Assembly (NCBI GenBank): GCA_030603265.1
Contig: JAUVYD010000002.1
Span: 1 to 24,958 of the forward strand
Direction of reading: 5' to 3'
DNA: 24,958 nucleotides
Source: Dehalococcoidia bacterium
GTDB taxonomy: Bacteria; Chloroflexota; Dehalococcoidia; GIF9; AB-539-J10
Under the pieces are notes generated by a model. That model saw nothing but the letters and a program-made list of their open reading frames with translations. It searched no databases and was not told the origin of the DNA. Shown piece by piece: positions 1 through 7,568 of this stretch; positions within the stretch are counted from its first letter, which is position 1, and each line of letters begins with the position of its first letter. A program made the position numbers and the translations under genes.

Positions 1-24
1 GTAGGGGCGAGGCATGCCTCGCCC
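1..24. repeat. Palindromic intergenic repeat, copy 1
   Basis: Bases 5-24 form a perfect 20-nt palindrome centred on GGCATGCC, preceded by GTAG. It has the same GTAGGGGCG-type end as the two copies at 86-112 and 178-202. The window starts inside or right at the element, so its left limit is unknown. It may act as a REP-like element or a hairpin at transcript ends. Confidence 0.6.
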
Positions 25-85
25 GTCGGGTTGCGTGCCGTTCACGGTTGTGTTGGCCTTCGCGGCGTTGTGTGACGACGGGGTG

Positions 86-112
86 GCGGGGCAGGCATGC
101 CTGCGCCCTACA
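86..112. repeat. Palindromic intergenic repeat, copy 2
   Basis: The perfect core GCAGGCATGCCTGC lies at 91-104. It is flanked by GGCGGG on the left and GCCCTACA on the right, so the outer stem is imperfect. The right end (CGCCCTACATCCG) closely matches the right end of copy 3, which suggests one repeat family with variable stem sequence. Confidence 0.6.
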
Positions 113-177
113 TCCGAAACCACCACCATGTCCCCACGGGCAACCGTAGGCTGCTGTCGTGACCTTCATCGGTCACC

Positions 178-202
178 GGGCGGTTCGCGAACCGCCCCTA
201 CA
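178..202. repeat. Palindromic intergenic repeat, copy 3
   Basis: Bases 178-197 form a perfect 20-nt palindrome with TTCGCGAA at its centre, followed by CTACATCCGG. The stem differs from copies 1 and 2 but the CGCCCCTACA end is shared. It lies about 80 bp past the stop of the ATPase gene (minus strand), so the hairpin could also mark the end of that transcript, although no T-run follows. Confidence 0.6.
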
Positions 203-282
203 TCCGGACCCTCCCCATCGACCCTGGGACAAGGCAAGAATCATCGCAGGGGTGGGTTTCAAACAAGGTGGCCGCGGATTGG

Positions 283-2991
283 CTACTGCCAGGGCTTGCG
301 CACGGGCTGCCACTTGCCCGCTGAGAACAGTCGTGGAGCTACCAGCTTGCGGGTCTCCTCGACGGTGAACAGAGTGGCTGCGGCCGCGACCGCGATGCCC
401 CACTGCTCGATGCTAAGCGGCACGGTGTGGAACGCCGTCTGCGCGAACGGCAGATAGACAACTCCGAGCTGGAGCAGAACCGCGACGGCGATGCTTGCCA
501 GCAGGTAGGGATTCCTGAAGAGACCGATTGAGAGCAGTGTGCGCTCATCGGAACGGGCGTTGAAGGAGCGGAACCACTCGAATGCGACCATCGAGCAGAA
601 GGCCAGGGTGCGTGCCTCATCGAGTGGCATCCGGGTCTGAGCCCAGTTGAAGATAATGAAGACGCCGATGCCCATCATGCCCGAGAGAAACACTATCCTC
701 GTGATGAGACCCGGGAAGAGGAGCCCCACACGTGGGTGCCTCGGGGGTTGTGTGAGTTCGTCACCTGCCTTCGGCTCCAGCCCGAGAGGGATGGCGGCCG
801 CCGTGTCCGTTACGAGGTTGACCCAGATTATCTGCACGGCAAGCAGGGGCGCCTTGCCCACCACGGCAACCGAGACGGTGAGAGCGATAAGCTCTCCGAT
901 GTTCGTGCTGAGCAGGAAGAAGAGGACATTTCGCAGCCGGGCGAAGATGGCCCTGCCTTCTTCGATTGCTGCGACGACCGATGCGAAGTTGTCGTCTGCG
1001 AGAACCATGTCGGAGGCTTCTTTGGCGACGTCCGTACCTGTGATGCCCATGGCGATGCCGATGTTGGACGATTTCAAGGCTGGCGCGTCGTTCACTCCAT
1101 CCCCGGTCATGGCCACGATGTGACCCTGAGACTTGAGCGCGTTTACTATGCGCAGCTTGTGAAGGGGCTCGATGCGGGCAAACACCGAGATGCCATCTAT
1201 CTCCCTGGCCAGTTCGTCGTCACTCATCTGCTGGAGCTCTTTGCCCTCGACTGCCCGTCCTTCAGGCAACTCCAGTTCACGTGCGATTGCTGCGGCGGTG
1301 ATCTTATGGTCCCCGGTTATCATCATGACCCTGATCCCCGCCCCGGCACATTGCCTGATTGCCCTCCTGGCCTCCTCACGTGGGGGGTCGGCCATCCCCG
1401 CGAGGCCCAGGAATGTCAGGCTTCCCTCAATGTCCTTGCACTTGAGTTTGCGAGGTGTCTCAGGGATGTCCATGTACGCAAGAGCGATTACGCGCATTGC
1501 CTCGCCCGCCAGCGCTCCGGTGGCCTCCATGACCGCCGACTGCTGCTTGTCAGTAAGCCGGACGGCTTTGCCCTTGCGTAGGATGCTGCCGCTCATCGAC
1601 AGAACTCTCTCGGCCGAGCCTTTCACATAGACTCTGACTGTCTTCTCCTCCTGGTAGCCAACGGCCATATACTGCTGCTCGCTCTCGAAGGGCACCTCGC
1701 ACGTGCGGGCGAGGCGTCTCTGAAGGTCGTCCTTGTCGATGCCGACCTTGGCAGCGGCGACAACAAGCGCGGCCTCCGTCGGGTCTCCGATGACCTCATA
1801 GCGGCGCCCTCTCTTCACGACCGACGCATCGTTGCAGAGTGCGCCGGTGCGGAGCAGGAGGCCAAGCGCCGAATCGCCCCCGGGCTTGAAGGCCTTGCCG
1901 TCCCTCTGCAGGTCTCCTTTGGGGCTGTAGCCCTCTCCTGTCACGTCCACGAACTCGCCATCGGCGTAGAGCCGACGCACGGTCATCTCATTCATTGTGA
2001 GAGTGCCCGTCTTGTCAGTGCAGATGACCGTAGCTGAGCCGAGTGTCTCGACTGCCACGAGGCGCCTGACGACCGCGTTGCGTCGCGCCATCTGGCGCAT
2101 CCCGATGGCCAGGACGACCGTGACCACGGCCGGAAGTCCTTCCGGTATTGCCGACACGGCAGCGGCCACGGCGAGCAGGAATATCTCCAGATGGTCGAGC
2201 CCACGCTGAAAGCCGACGTACACCAGGACGGCAATGATGCCCAGCACCACCACAACGATGTAGCGGCTGAGGCCTTCGATGCTCTTCTGGACGGGTGTCG
2301 GCTCGGGCACCACCTGCTGCAACGAGGAGGCTATCGTGCCGATCTCGGTGTTCATGCCCGTTCCGACGACGACAGCGGCGGCCCGGCCGTAGGAGACGAT
2401 GCTGCCCATGTACACCATGTTGTTCCTGTCGGCCATGGGTGTCGCCCCGGGTAGCTCGTCCGTTTCCTTGTCGACCGGCAGTGATTCCCCGGTCAGGGAC
2501 GACTCGTTGACCTTGAGGTTGGCCTCCTCGATGATGCGCGCATCGGCCGGCACCCTGTTTCCGCTCTCAAGGAGGATTACATCCCCGGGCACGAGTGCCT
2601 CGGCAGGGATGGACATCACCGTGGCATCGCGCCGCACCTGGGCCTTCGGAGCGGTCATTCTCAGGAGGGCCTCCATCGCCTTCTCGGCCTGTCGCTCCTG
2701 CACGAAGCCGATGATTGCGTTGAGAACGAGCACACCCATGATTACCCCTGCATCGAGGTAGTGGGCAACGACGACGGAGATGATGGCGGCCGCGAGAAGA
2801 ACGTAGATGAGAGGACTGAGGAACTGCCTCAGGAAGAGCACGACTGGAGAGGTCTTCTTCTTCCGCTCAAGCCTGTTTGGCCCGTGCTTGGAGAGAAGGC
2901 GCCTGGCGTCGCCGGCAGTGAGTCCAAACGGCTTCGAGTTGAGAGCCTCGAGAACATCGCTGGCTGTCAGCGCGTGCCAGTTCTGGGCCAC
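283..2991 (-). CDS. Cation-transporting P-type ATPase, type II (Ca2+-ATPase-like)
   Basis: This is a membrane pump that couples ATP hydrolysis to cation export, of the SERCA/PMCA-like type II class. From the GTG at 2991 the protein has 902 residues, normal for the family. An N-terminal cation-ATPase domain begins HALTASDVLEAL. TGES lies at 167-170 (actuator), the phosphorylated Asp is D326 in DKTGTLT, and TGDGVND is at 629-635 (hinge). PEGLPA (M4), NIGE (M5) and NLVTD (M6) match the ion-binding residues of SERCA, which favours Ca2+; Mn2+ or Na+ cannot be excluded. A farther upstream GTG at 3090 would add 33 poorly conserved residues and overlap the gene before it, so 2991 is preferred although no Shine-Dalgarno site is seen. 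It is the last of four minus-strand genes and lies 71 bp after the DUF1622 gene. Confidence 0.93.
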   Translation of the reverse strand: MAQNWHALTASDVLEALNSKPFGLTAGDARRLLSKHGPNRLERKKKTSPVVLFLRQFLSPLIYVLLAAAIISVVVAHYLDAGVIMGVLVLNAIIGFVQERQAEKAMEALLRMTAPKAQVRRDATVMSIPAEALVPGDVILLESGNRVPADARIIEEANLKVNESSLTGESLPVDKETDELPGATPMADRNNMVYMGSIVSYGRAAAVVVGTGMNTEIGTIASSLQQVVPEPTPVQKSIEGLSRYIVVVVLGIIAVLVYVGFQRGLDHLEIFLLAVAAAVSAIPEGLPAVVTVVLAIGMRQMARRNAVVRRLVAVETLGSATVICTDKTGTLTMNEMTVRRLYADGEFVDVTGEGYSPKGDLQRDGKAFKPGGDSALGLLLRTGALCNDASVVKRGRRYEVIGDPTEAALVVAAAKVGIDKDDLQRRLARTCEVPFESEQQYMAVGYQEEKTVRVYVKGSAERVLSMSGSILRKGKAVRLTDKQQSAVMEATGALAGEAMRVIALAYMDIPETPRKLKCKDIEGSLTFLGLAGMADPPREEARRAIRQCAGAGIRVMMITGDHKITAAAIARELELPEGRAVEGKELQQMSDDELAREIDGISVFARIEPLHKLRIVNALKSQGHIVAMTGDGVNDAPALKSSNIGIAMGITGTDVAKEASDMVLADDNFASVVAAIEEGRAIFARLRNVLFFLLSTNIGELIALTVSVAVVGKAPLLAVQIIWVNLVTDTAAAIPLGLEPKAGDELTQPPRHPRVGLLFPGLITRIVFLSGMMGIGVFIIFNWAQTRMPLDEARTLAFCSMVAFEWFRSFNARSDERTLLSIGLFRNPYLLASIAVAVLLQLGVVYLPFAQTAFHTVPLSIEQWGIAVAAAATLFTVEETRKLVAPRLFSAGKWQPVRKPWQ

Positions 2992-2997
2992 GCGGCT

Positions 2998-3003
2998 ACT
3001 ATA
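2998..3003 (-). promoter_or_regulatory. Possible -10 box for a leaderless ATPase transcript
   Basis: TATAGT on the minus strand ends six bases before the GTG at 2991, the spacing expected if transcription begins at the start codon. No ribosome site is present, which fits a leaderless message. No good -35 box is seen, so this is tentative. Confidence 0.3.
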
Positions 3004-3062
3004 ACATAGCCATTCGTCGCGCCGTCTGCAGCGGGGTGGGCTCGTTGCCTCCCCTGTCGCGC

Positions 3063-3422
3063 CTATCCGGCAGGAGGCGTCATACGCCACGTGTCAGCCA
3101 TCTCCCTGTGCAGGAAGTAGCTGATGACCGTCCTGATGGCGACGATGCCGCCGAGGATAGCGACCTCTTCGAGTGTTGGCTGGACAACGGTGCGTATAAC
3201 ATCCGCGGCGATGAGGAACTCAAGGCCCAGTAGCAGCGAGGACCCCAGCCCCTGGCGCAGGAATATCTTGTCCCTGGTCGTGCTTTTTCCACGCAGGGAG
3301 GCGATTTCGACCCGCACCTCGGCGACCAACGAGACAAGCACACCCCAGACTATGACGGCCACGCCGACAATGCCGACCCCATGTGATATATGCCCCAGAA
3401 TAGACGTTGCGTCCAAGTCCAC
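3063..3422 (-). CDS. DUF1622 family small membrane protein
   Basis: This 119-residue protein has three hydrophobic segments, at about 9-34 (SHGVGIVGVAVIVWG), 59-77 (LGSSLLLGLEFLIAAD) and 85-103 (EEVAILGGIVAIRTV). The pattern of a basic loop before LRQGLGSSLLLGLEFLIAADVI is typical of DUF1622, a family of unknown function in bacterial membranes. The GTG start is supported by GGGAGGAG about seven bases upstream. It lies 62 bp after the YeeE/YedE pair and before the P-type ATPase, so co-transcription is likely. A role in ion or membrane-stress handling is only a guess from the neighbours. Confidence 0.85.
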   Translation of the reverse strand: MDLDATSILGHISHGVGIVGVAVIVWGVLVSLVAEVRVEIASLRGKSTTRDKIFLRQGLGSSLLLGLEFLIAADVIRTVVQPTLEEVAILGGIVAIRTVISYFLHREMADTWRMTPPAG

Positions 3423-3484
3423 GTTCGTACTCCTCCCGCCGAGTTCCCTTCAGTCTGTTGACTGCCCCTGGTTCCGTGGAACGG

Positions 3485-4039
3485 CTAGAAGCCAATCCAC
3501 TCCAGCGCGGCCAACAGCGCTATCAGTATGGCTGCCGTGGAGATTACAGCCTGCCACGTTCCAATGTGCAGGAGCTCCTGCAGTGTCTCATTGCGGAATT
3601 CCCCGCGGGCGAGGAAGGATGTGAGTCTTGGATAGAGCACTGCGAAGAGCCAGGAGCCGAATACGAGGCCGGTCACGCCACCGACAAGGGCATCCAGGGA
3701 GCCCTGACCGACCGCACCCGCGACGGTGCCGGGACAATATCCCAGCAGAGCGAAGCCCGCGCCGAAGATGAGCCCTCCCACCACTGTGGAGCCGAACGAC
3801 CCTCCGCGCACATGGAGCCGAACCAGACCTCTACCGTTCATGAAATGGACTCCGAGCATTCCTACGATGACAGCGGGCATCATGACCTTGACAACTGTAA
3901 AGTCCATCAGCAGCAATTGCCCGATGATGACTTCGTAGCGCGTCACTCCAGATTTATGAAGGAAGATGCCGAACACGATTCCGAATAGCAGACCCAGGGC
4001 CAGTTGTCCGTTCTTGTTGCCTCTGATTCGCTCGATCAT
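3485..4039 (-). CDS. YeeE/YedE family transporter, half-size protein 2
   Basis: This integral membrane protein of 184 residues belongs to the YeeE/YedE (sulf_transp) family, which includes the thiosulfate transporter TsuA. Hydrophobic helices run through the whole protein. The family motif GYCPGTVAGAVGQG places the conserved Cys at C102. Full-length members carry two such repeats; here this repeat is a separate gene, paired with the one at 4050-4571. The ATG at 4039 was chosen because AAGGGGAT precedes it and the longer frame upstream lies inside the neighbouring gene. The gap to that neighbour is 10 bp, so the two are very probably one transcript and one complex. Thiosulfate or another sulfur compound is the likely substrate by family, but this is not shown here. 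Confidence 0.88.
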   Translation of the reverse strand: MIERIRGNKNGQLALGLLFGIVFGIFLHKSGVTRYEVIIGQLLLMDFTVVKVMMPAVIVGMLGVHFMNGRGLVRLHVRGGSFGSTVVGGLIFGAGFALLGYCPGTVAGAVGQGSLDALVGGVTGLVFGSWLFAVLYPRLTSFLARGEFRNETLQELLHIGTWQAVISTAAILIALLAALEWIGF

Positions 4040-4049
4040 AGCTATCCCC

Positions 4050-4571
4050 TTATCCCGCCAGAACCGCGTAGAGCAGTGTCGCGACGGCGATGCCGCCTGC
4101 GAAGAAGCATATGGATGCCACCCAGCTGCTGATGGCCAGCTGCATTGTGCCGCTGATGCCGTGGCCGCTCGTGCAGCCATCGGCCCAGCGCGCTCCCAGC
4201 CCGAGCAATGCCCCGCCCACGAAAGCTACAATCAGGCGCGGTCCAACAACGGCGCCGAAGGCTGTGAGCCATGGCTCCGGGACCCACTCAAGCCGTGCCT
4301 GGCCGGACAGCATCGAAGACAGGAACGCGCCGATGACTATGCCGAGGACGAGCATCCACTGCCAGTCCACGGTCGGCGTGACCTTCTGGAAGAACTCGCG
4401 CTTCAGGACGCGGTCGCCGCGGAAGAGCCTCTCTATCATCCCCGCTGTTCGCACATAGGACGTTGAGGTCCCCAGCGGCTTGTCCGAGAGCAGGAAGCTG
4501 AGCCAGCTCAGTATCCCGATGCCGCCCCCGCATATGTAGGGTGACCACTGCTCCAATCTCAGCCATTCCAT
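4050..4571 (-). CDS. YeeE/YedE family transporter, half-size protein 1
   Basis: This membrane protein of 173 residues is the partner of 3485-4039. Its family motif GCTSGHGISG lies near the C-terminal third with Cys at C133; this is the counterpart of the GYCPG motif in the second half. In TsuA-type transporters, conserved Cys residues line the path of thiosulfate. The N-terminal third (to about residue 60) includes LSWLSFLLSDKPLGTS, a membrane segment and loop seen in the split-gene form of this family. The ATG at 4571 is preceded by AGGAGG at seven bases and is better than the start 30 bases upstream. It is the first gene of the minus-strand group down to 283. Confidence 0.88.
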   Translation of the reverse strand: MEWLRLEQWSPYICGGGIGILSWLSFLLSDKPLGTSTSYVRTAGMIERLFRGDRVLKREFFQKVTPTVDWQWMLVLGIVIGAFLSSMLSGQARLEWVPEPWLTAFGAVVGPRLIVAFVGGALLGLGARWADGCTSGHGISGTMQLAISSWVASICFFAGGIAVATLLYAVLAG

Positions 4572-4604
4572 GTCGCGCCTCCTGTCGGGTGCGGTTCGCA
4601 ATTG

Positions 4605-4613
4605 ATTATGTCA
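4605..4613 (-). promoter_or_regulatory. Extended -10 promoter for the YeeE/YedE group
   Basis: The minus strand reads TGACATAAT, a match to the extended -10 form TGnTATAAT (CATAAT differs at one base). It lies 34 bases before the ATG at 4571. No clear -35 box is present, which the extended form tolerates. Confidence 0.4.
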
Positions 4614-4803
4614 CAGTTCTGTCGGAAGGCCTGCGGTGAGGTAGCCTGTCATTCCGCCCGTGACGTGTTGTTGTCACCCTTCCTAATCCTGGTGCTTCAC
4701 GATGCCTGGCACAAGCGACCTCAGGCTGCTCCTCGACGTGTATCGGCACGTTCCGGGGAGGAGTTGGAGGCATGGAGTCAGAGCGAGCAGGATGGTCCTT
4801 TCG

Positions 4804-5877
4804 CTATCGGGACTGCTTGTCGTGGTTGGAGATGTGCCCGCGAAGGCGGTGTCGCTCGACGGCGAACGTGCGTCTGGTTGGGGCAGGAGGTCTGCGGAGA
4901 CGAAACCAGCCACGTCGCCAGAAGAGGACCAGCGCAACCACAATGACAGCCCCCATGGTTCCGAGGACGGCGAAGTACGCCCAGGGCCAGTGTAGCTCCG
5001 GCATGTATTCGAAGTTCATGCCGTAGATGCCGGAGAGCAGCATGAGGGGAAGAAAGATGGCTCCGACGATGGCCATCACCTTCATCGTCTCGTTCTGGCG
5101 GTTGCTCACCGAGGAGAGGTAGGCAGAGAGGGAGTTGTCCGCGCTATCGCGGATGGCCTCGTTGAGGGACTCGATGGTTGTAAGGTGGTCGTAGATGTCT
5201 CGATAGAACGGCGCTGTCTCAGGTCTGATGTAACTGCCGAGTTCACCGCGGCTGAGTCGATTCAGCAGCTCCTTCTGGGGGACCATCGTGCGGTGTATCT
5301 GTCGTACGGAGCGCTTGAGTCTGAGTATGGTTTGCAGGATACTGGCGGAAGGGGCGCCGGTTGCCCCTTCTTCGATTTCGGCGGCCACCTCGCTCATGCG
5401 GTCGAGTGTGGGAAGGACGTTGTCCACAAGTGAGTCGACTAGCGCGTGCGCGAGGAAGTCGGAGCCGTGCTTCATGGGCGGGCCGTCATCTTCCACCTGG
5501 TGCTTGATTACCTCTATGCTGTAGAGAGGCAGGGTGTGGCTACTCACAACGAAGTTGTTGCCAACGAACAGAGCCAACTCGGCAGTCTCGACCGCGTCTG
5601 AATCCTGAGCGTGATTGATGCCGTGGACAATGACAAACAGATGGTCGCCGTAGTCGTCGGCCTTCGGGGGGTCGATGCGTGGACCGACGCAGTCCTCGAT
5701 GGCCAGGTGATGGAAGTGAAACAGCTCGGCCATGAGTCTGCCGTCTTCTTCCGAGGTCTCACAGAAGTCCACCCACAGCAGGCCGCCGCTGCGGCCCAGT
5801 GCCGCGCGAATCTGTTCGAGTGTGAGCTCCTGCTCGAATCCGCCATCAGGACCGAGATAGTACGTGCTGCGAATCAT
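4804..5877 (-). CDS. corA: CorA family Mg2+/Co2+ transporter
   Basis: CorA proteins are pentameric channels for Mg2+ and Co2+ in the inner membrane. This one has 357 residues, normal length. The N-terminal cytoplasmic domain includes HHLAIEDCVGPRIDPPK and FVGNNFVVSSH. A long helical stalk follows, with QNETMKVMAIVGAIFLPL leading into TM1. The signature YGMNF (GMN at residues 286-288) lies at the end of TM1, followed by MPEL in the outer loop and TM2 (YFAVLGTMGAVIVVALVLF). A basic tail of about 35 residues (RLRRPPAPTRR...) extends beyond TM2 and is longer than usual. It is a single gene, separated by over 200 bp from the YeeE/YedE group. The ATG at 5877 has no strong ribosome site, but the homology begins there. 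Confidence 0.95.
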   Translation of the reverse strand: MIRSTYYLGPDGGFEQELTLEQIRAALGRSGGLLWVDFCETSEEDGRLMAELFHFHHLAIEDCVGPRIDPPKADDYGDHLFVIVHGINHAQDSDAVETAELALFVGNNFVVSSHTLPLYSIEVIKHQVEDDGPPMKHGSDFLAHALVDSLVDNVLPTLDRMSEVAAEIEEGATGAPSASILQTILRLKRSVRQIHRTMVPQKELLNRLSRGELGSYIRPETAPFYRDIYDHLTTIESLNEAIRDSADNSLSAYLSSVSNRQNETMKVMAIVGAIFLPLMLLSGIYGMNFEYMPELHWPWAYFAVLGTMGAVIVVALVLFWRRGWFRLRRPPAPTRRTFAVERHRLRGHISNHDKQSR

Positions 5878-5908
5878 GTTCCGATATCGGCAAACGACCG
5901 TTTCACGG

Positions 5909-5914
5909 ATTCTA
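5909..5914 (-). promoter_or_regulatory. Possible -10 box for corA
   Basis: TAGAAT on the minus strand lies 31 bases before the corA ATG. At 17 bases farther upstream only ATGTTG is found, so the -35 box is weak. Confidence 0.3.
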
Positions 5915-6041
5915 GCACTTCATGAGCACTGCAACATGACCCTGGACTGCCACGGAGGTATGTTTGGCAGAGGGGAATGCTCATCAAGAGCGCGAGTTGG
6001 CGTGGAGCAATCAGAGAAAGCTGCGAATCGGTGGGAGGAAC

Positions 6042-6118
6042 TGGCGACCCCGGGGGGATTTGAACCCCCGATCTCCACCGTGACAGGGTGGCATGTTAGG
6101 CCGCTACACCACGGGGCC
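6042..6118 (-). tRNA. tRNA-Asp (GUC)
   Basis: This is a 77-nt cloverleaf including an encoded CCA. The acceptor stem GGCCCCG pairs with CGGGGTC and the discriminator is G, as expected for Asp. The anticodon arm CCACC-CTGTCAC-GGTGG reads GTC. The T arm is GGGGG-TTCAAAT-CCCCC. It is transcribed alone from its own promoter at 6140-6169. Confidence 0.97.
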
Positions 6119-6139
6119 AGTCATAGAAACAGCGCAGCG

Positions 6140-6169
6140 AGTGTAGCAAGAGGACTTCCCTCGTGTCAA
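6140..6169 (-). promoter_or_regulatory. Promoter of tRNA-Asp
   Basis: On the minus strand a perfect TTGACA (6169-6164) is followed after 18 bases by TACACT (6145-6140). Transcription would start near 6133, about 15 bases before the tRNA. It is back to back with the promoter at 6213-6241. Confidence 0.7.
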
Positions 6170-6212
6170 ACGTTTGCTCTCGGCCGCGGAGTGCGCGCGG
6201 GAGGCCGCTTTC

Positions 6213-6241
6213 TTGACACCCTGCCGCTGCAACAGCACAAT
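6213..6241 (+). promoter_or_regulatory. Promoter of the FAIM1-like/surE pair
   Basis: A perfect TTGACA (6213-6218) is followed after 17 bases by CACAAT (6236-6241), which matches four of six -10 bases. The GTG start at 6266 is about 18 bases past the expected start site, with GAAAGGAG in between. Confidence 0.6.
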
Positions 6242-6265
6242 ACGTCGGAAAGGAGAACGCGCAAA

Positions 6266-6544
6266 GTGGCCAAGACCAAGACATGGACCGTGGAAGTCGA
6301 CGGTAAGACGCATAAGGTTGAGGTGCGGCGCAAGCCGTGGCTCGCTATCGGGGAAATCAAGGTGGACGACGTAAGGGTGGGCATTTTCGCTGCGAAGGCG
6401 ATGTCCGTTACCCTTTCCTCGCACTACCGCCAGCACCCGTTCGAGGTTGATGGAACGTTGTTCTCGGTGGTGATCAAGCCGAACTTCTTCGGCTACAACT
6501 TCGATCTCAACTTGAACGGTGAAATCCTTACTGCGGACGACTGA
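6266..6544 (+). CDS. Small beta-rich protein, FAIM1-like
   Basis: This soluble protein of 92 residues alternates hydrophobic and charged residues in the manner of a beta sandwich. It has no signal peptide or membrane segment. The layout TWTVEVDGKTHKVEV near the start, FEVDGTLFSVVIKP in the second half and LNLNGEI at the end resembles one FAIM1 (Fas apoptotic inhibitory molecule) domain, a fold that also occurs in bacteria with unknown function. The match is by eye and weak. The GTG at 6266 was chosen because AAGGAG lies about 11 bases before it, a promoter lies just upstream, and the longer frame runs through the tRNA-Asp gene. surE follows after 33 bp, so the two are probably co-transcribed. 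Confidence 0.7.
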   Translation: MAKTKTWTVEVDGKTHKVEVRRKPWLAIGEIKVDDVRVGIFAAKAMSVTLSSHYRQHPFEVDGTLFSVVIKPNFFGYNFDLNLNGEILTADD

Positions 6545-6577
6545 CCTCCCGGTTTGCCCTCCGCGTTCAACAACAGC

Positions 6578-7363
6578 ATGCGAATACTGCTGACAAATGA
6601 TGACGGCATCGGTGCCCCTGGCCTGTGGGCGCTGGCCGGTGAACTTGCCCTGGTCGGTGACCTCGTGGTGGCTGCTCCAGGAGAGGAGCGTAGCGGCGCA
6701 GGTACGTCAATCAGCCTGCGGAAGCCGATAAGGGTTCAGGAAGTGGTGCCGCAGGTGGAGGGCGTGCGTGCCTTCTCTGTGTCGGGGACACCCGCGGACA
6801 GCGCCATAATCGCCATCAACAGCCTCTGCTCGAGCCAATTCGACCTCGTCGTCTCGGGGATCAACCGCGGCTCGAATCTCGGCCATGACGTGTACGTGTC
6901 CGGCACGGTCGGGGCGGCCATGCAGGGATACCTCCACGGCATCCGGTCTCTGGCTGTGTCGATGTATGCCTACGATAACCTCGACTTCACTGCTGCGGCC
7001 AGAGTGGCGGCTCTGATAGCGAAGCGCGTGGGTTGTGGGGCGCTCAATGGCGCGATGCTGCTCAACGTCAATGTGCCGAATCTCTCCCTCGGACGGATAA
7101 GAGGAGTGGAAGTCACGCGCCTCAGTAGTGCGAACTACTGTGACAAGATAGAGAGGGAATCCGACGAGAGCGGCGAGTACTATCTCATCACAAGGCACGA
7201 AGACATGCACGATGCGCCGCAGGGGACCGACCTGTGGGCCGTGGAGAACGGCCGGGTCTCTGTCACGCCGCTGCCGGACCGGGCGGTCGACGAGCAGTTC
7301 ATCTCAAGGCTCAGGCCGCTTATGGTTGATATCGAGACTGAGCTTGCTGCGTCGGCGGGATAG
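6578..7363 (+). CDS. surE: 5'/3'-nucleotidase SurE
   Basis: SurE is a metal-dependent phosphatase that removes phosphate from nucleoside 5'- and 3'-monophosphates in the cytoplasm, linked to stationary-phase survival. The protein has 261 residues, typical length. The metal site is visible: MRILLTNDDG gives D8 and D9, ERSGAGTS supplies the Ser, and SGINRGSNLG supplies N96. YVSGTVGAAMQG is a further family block. The ATG at 6578 places NDDG at the usual residues 7-10, while the earlier TTG at 6554 would add eight non-conserved residues. It probably forms an operon with the small protein before it. In many bacteria surE lies beside pcm; no pcm gene is seen here. Confidence 0.96.
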   Translation: MRILLTNDDGIGAPGLWALAGELALVGDLVVAAPGEERSGAGTSISLRKPIRVQEVVPQVEGVRAFSVSGTPADSAIIAINSLCSSQFDLVVSGINRGSNLGHDVYVSGTVGAAMQGYLHGIRSLAVSMYAYDNLDFTAAARVAALIAKRVGCGALNGAMLLNVNVPNLSLGRIRGVEVTRLSSANYCDKIERESDESGEYYLITRHEDMHDAPQGTDLWAVENGRVSVTPLPDRAVDEQFISRLRPLMVDIETELAASAG

Positions 7364-7417
7364 GACCGCCGCGTTGCGTGCGCTTGTGTGGGCTTCAGGC
7401 CCCGCAATGCCCGCGCT

Positions 7418-7447
7418 TTGACCAGTTGCGAGCGTTGATGCTACCAT
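7418..7447 (+). promoter_or_regulatory. Possible promoter of the peptidase-panD-panC group
   Basis: TTGACC (7418-7423) is followed after 18 bases by TACCAT (7442-7447). This would give a leader of about 115 nt before the ATG at 7569, containing the hairpin at 7525-7568. Confidence 0.35.
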
Positions 7448-7524
7448 TTAGTAGGCCGCTGACCTGTCAGGCAGCGAGCCAGGGCAGCAGATTTCCTGTA
7501 TAGAGCCCGCTTGGATCGATTGCC

Positions 7525-7568
7525 GACCGAGACGGTGAATAGGAGACTCCTGGAGGGTCCTCTCGGTC
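7525..7568 (+). promoter_or_regulatory. Leader hairpin ending at the peptidase start codon
   Basis: GACCGAGA (7525-7532) and TCTCGGTC (7561-7568) are perfect complements and enclose 28 bases. The loop contains smaller self-pairing stretches (AGGAGACTCCT) and the purine-rich GGAGGG that could be the ribosome site. The right arm touches the ATG at 7569, so folding could affect initiation there. The next start, ATG 7602, would lie outside the hairpin. Confidence 0.4.

Noticed and set aside
1..202. Repeats as a CRISPR array
   Set aside because: The palindromes have different inner sequences and unequal spacing, and no cas gene is present.
736..1581. Plus-strand open frame of 281 codons opposite the P-type ATPase
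   Set aside because: The ATPase motifs on the minus strand are unmistakable; this frame shows no family motif and is a shadow.
3407..4466. Plus-strand open frames opposite the YeeE/YedE genes
   Set aside because: Their translations are rich in polar, low-complexity residues with no family match; the minus-strand genes have ribosome sites and conserved motifs.
7353..7371. CGGCGG/CCGCCG hairpin over the surE stop as terminator
   Set aside because: The stem is only six pairs, it overlaps the stop codon and no T-run follows.
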